In this document: positions 5,900 through 6,690 of the stretch, one piece after another
How positions within the stretch are numbered: the first letter of the stretch is position 1
Layout of the letters: every line of letters begins with the position of its first letter
DNA from: a bacterium
GTDB lineage: Bacteria > Zixibacteria > MSB-5A5 > GN15 > FEB-12
Reading direction: 5' to 3'
Length of the DNA stretch: 6,690 nucleotides
Assembly (NCBI GenBank): GCA_030668045.1
Contig: DAOUUR010000137.1
Location: 1-6,690, forward strand
Position numbers and translations under genes: made by a program
Notes under the pieces: generated by a model
Seen by the model: the letters and a program-made list of their open reading frames with translations, nothing else
What the model was told of the DNA's origin: nothing
The model's database searches: none

Positions 5900-6690
5900 A
5901 TGCGCATACTTTTCCCACTCATCTTTTCCACTGTTTTCATAGTAGTAATCGGCCTGATCGGTATGCTGTTACTTCGGTTTCTCAATCGTGAGTGGTGGCG
6001 CCGGAAGTTGATTCGCCGCGTTGCATGCTATCTGCCGGTTGCTGGCATCGTTATGATAGCCGCCTGGGGGTCTGGCGAGTACTACACTATCGAATGGCTG
6101 AAAATCCCCGGTGCTATGGGAACAGCGGTTGTCTTTATCCTCGAAGTATGCATCCTGCTGTCGTTGCCTATCTCCGGTCTGTTCCATCTGGCCGGTCATC
6201 TTCGGGATTGGTGTCTCAAGAAACATCGTGGGACCGACACCTCCAGCAACAGGCGTGATTTCCTGAAAGTTGCGGCGGCGGCAGTACCGACAGTTACGCT
6301 CTCGATGGGCATCGGTGGCATCACCGGGGGGCTGAGCGATCCTTTAGTATATCTCCGGAAAATCGCCGTCAACGACCTTCCCCTCACACTGGAGGGGCTA
6401 CGTATCCTGCACCTCTCAGACGCCCATCTGATACACTATGTGGTTCTTGATGATCTCGAAGGGATGCTTCAGAGAGCGGACGCTCTGAAGCCGGAGATGG
6501 TCGTCGTTACGGGAGACTTTGTTGATGACCTTCGCCTCCTCCCCGACGCCATCGCAAAACTGACCCAGGCAAACGCTCCCCTCGGGGTAGCCGCCTGTAT
6601 GGGTAACCACGAGTATTTCCGGGGTGAGCGTCATGTGAGGAGGACCTTCGATGTCTCACCGATACCATTGTTGGTCAACGAGGCGATCAC
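5900..6690 (+). CDS. Membrane-anchored metallophosphoesterase with internal Tat-like motif (3' partial)
   Basis: The frame is open from the ATG at 5900 to the window edge (263 codons, no stop). An in-frame TAG at 5879-5881 makes this ATG the first possible start, although no good ribosome binding site precedes it. Residues 3-26, 43-57 and 73-97 are hydrophobic and look like membrane helices. The segments after the first (NREWWRRKLIRR) and third (KKHRGTDTSSNRR) are strongly basic, hence cytoplasmic. NRRDFLK (117-123) followed by a hydrophobic stretch to about 145 resembles a Tat signal and would act as a fourth segment. The catalytic domain starts near 165 with calcineurin-like metal motifs: LSDAH (Asp174, His176), GDFVDD (Asp206) and GNHEY (Asn236, His237). 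The later histidine motifs lie beyond the window. It is related to the YkuE/YaeI group and is inferred to hydrolyse phosphoesters outside the cytoplasmic membrane. The substrate is unknown. Confidence 0.88.
   Translation, partial: MRILFPLIFSTVFIVVIGLIGMLLLRFLNREWWRRKLIRRVACYLPVAGIVMIAAWGSGEYYTIEWLKIPGAMGTAVVFILEVCILLSLPISGLFHLAGHLRDWCLKKHRGTDTSSNRRDFLKVAAAAVPTVTLSMGIGGITGGLSDPLVYLRKIAVNDLPLTLEGLRILHLSDAHLIHYVVLDDLEGMLQRADALKPEMVVVTGDFVDDLRLLPDAIAKLTQANAPLGVAACMGNHEYFRGERHVRRTFDVSPIPLLVNEAI

Noticed and set aside
5602..5985. Antisense open frame spanning the end of trkH, the gap and the start of the phosphoesterase
   Set aside because: Both ends overlap well-supported + strand genes, and the composition (Arg, Pro, Ser) is typical of a shadow frame.
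5992..6258. Small + strand open frame inside the phosphoesterase gene
   Set aside because: It is out of frame with the phosphoesterase, whose membrane helices and Tat-like motif run straight through this region.

Overview
The window looks like a piece of chromosome from a bacterium of the FCB / candidate-phylum kind. The best hint is the first gene. Its C-terminus carries a dockerin-like pair rich in GNANGD and ISDVTYLVEYLFG motifs followed by proline/cysteine linkers, a style I associate with secreted proteins of Zixibacteria and relatives. This placement is an inference from protein style, not from a marker gene. Base composition looks moderate (slightly GC-rich by eye, not counted). All five genes lie on the + strand, and no RNA gene, mobile element or CRISPR array is visible.

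Layout. (1) Positions 1-886 hold the 3' part of a secreted, repetitive surface protein: five 138-bp (46-residue) beta-propeller-like units in perfect register, then two dockerin-like segments. Its real start lies upstream of the window. (2) Positions 887-1091 are a non-coding gap with small inverted repeats. (3) Positions 1098-2612 encode a complete M32-family metallocarboxypeptidase (Taq carboxypeptidase type), closed by a strong intrinsic terminator at 2639-2667. (4) After a leader with several inverted repeats, trkA (2803-4173) and trkH (4177-5775) form a two-gene operon with a 3-nt gap, encoding the NAD-binding regulator and the membrane channel of a Trk potassium uptake system. (5) From 5900 to the window edge runs the 5' part of a membrane-anchored metallophosphoesterase. 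It has three predicted membrane helices, then a Tat-like twin-arginine motif, then the start of a calcineurin-like catalytic domain.

How they relate. Only trkA and trkH clearly work together. The carboxypeptidase is insulated by its terminator, and the metallophosphoesterase could be read through from trkH or use a weak promoter candidate in the 124-nt gap. I see no new multi-gene system. The points most worth a second look are the two-residue-longer calcium loops of the dockerin-like pair, the homogenised propeller repeats, the lost glycine motif in the second nucleotide-binding domain of TrkA, the inverted repeats in the trkA leader, and the internal Tat-like signal in the phosphoesterase.
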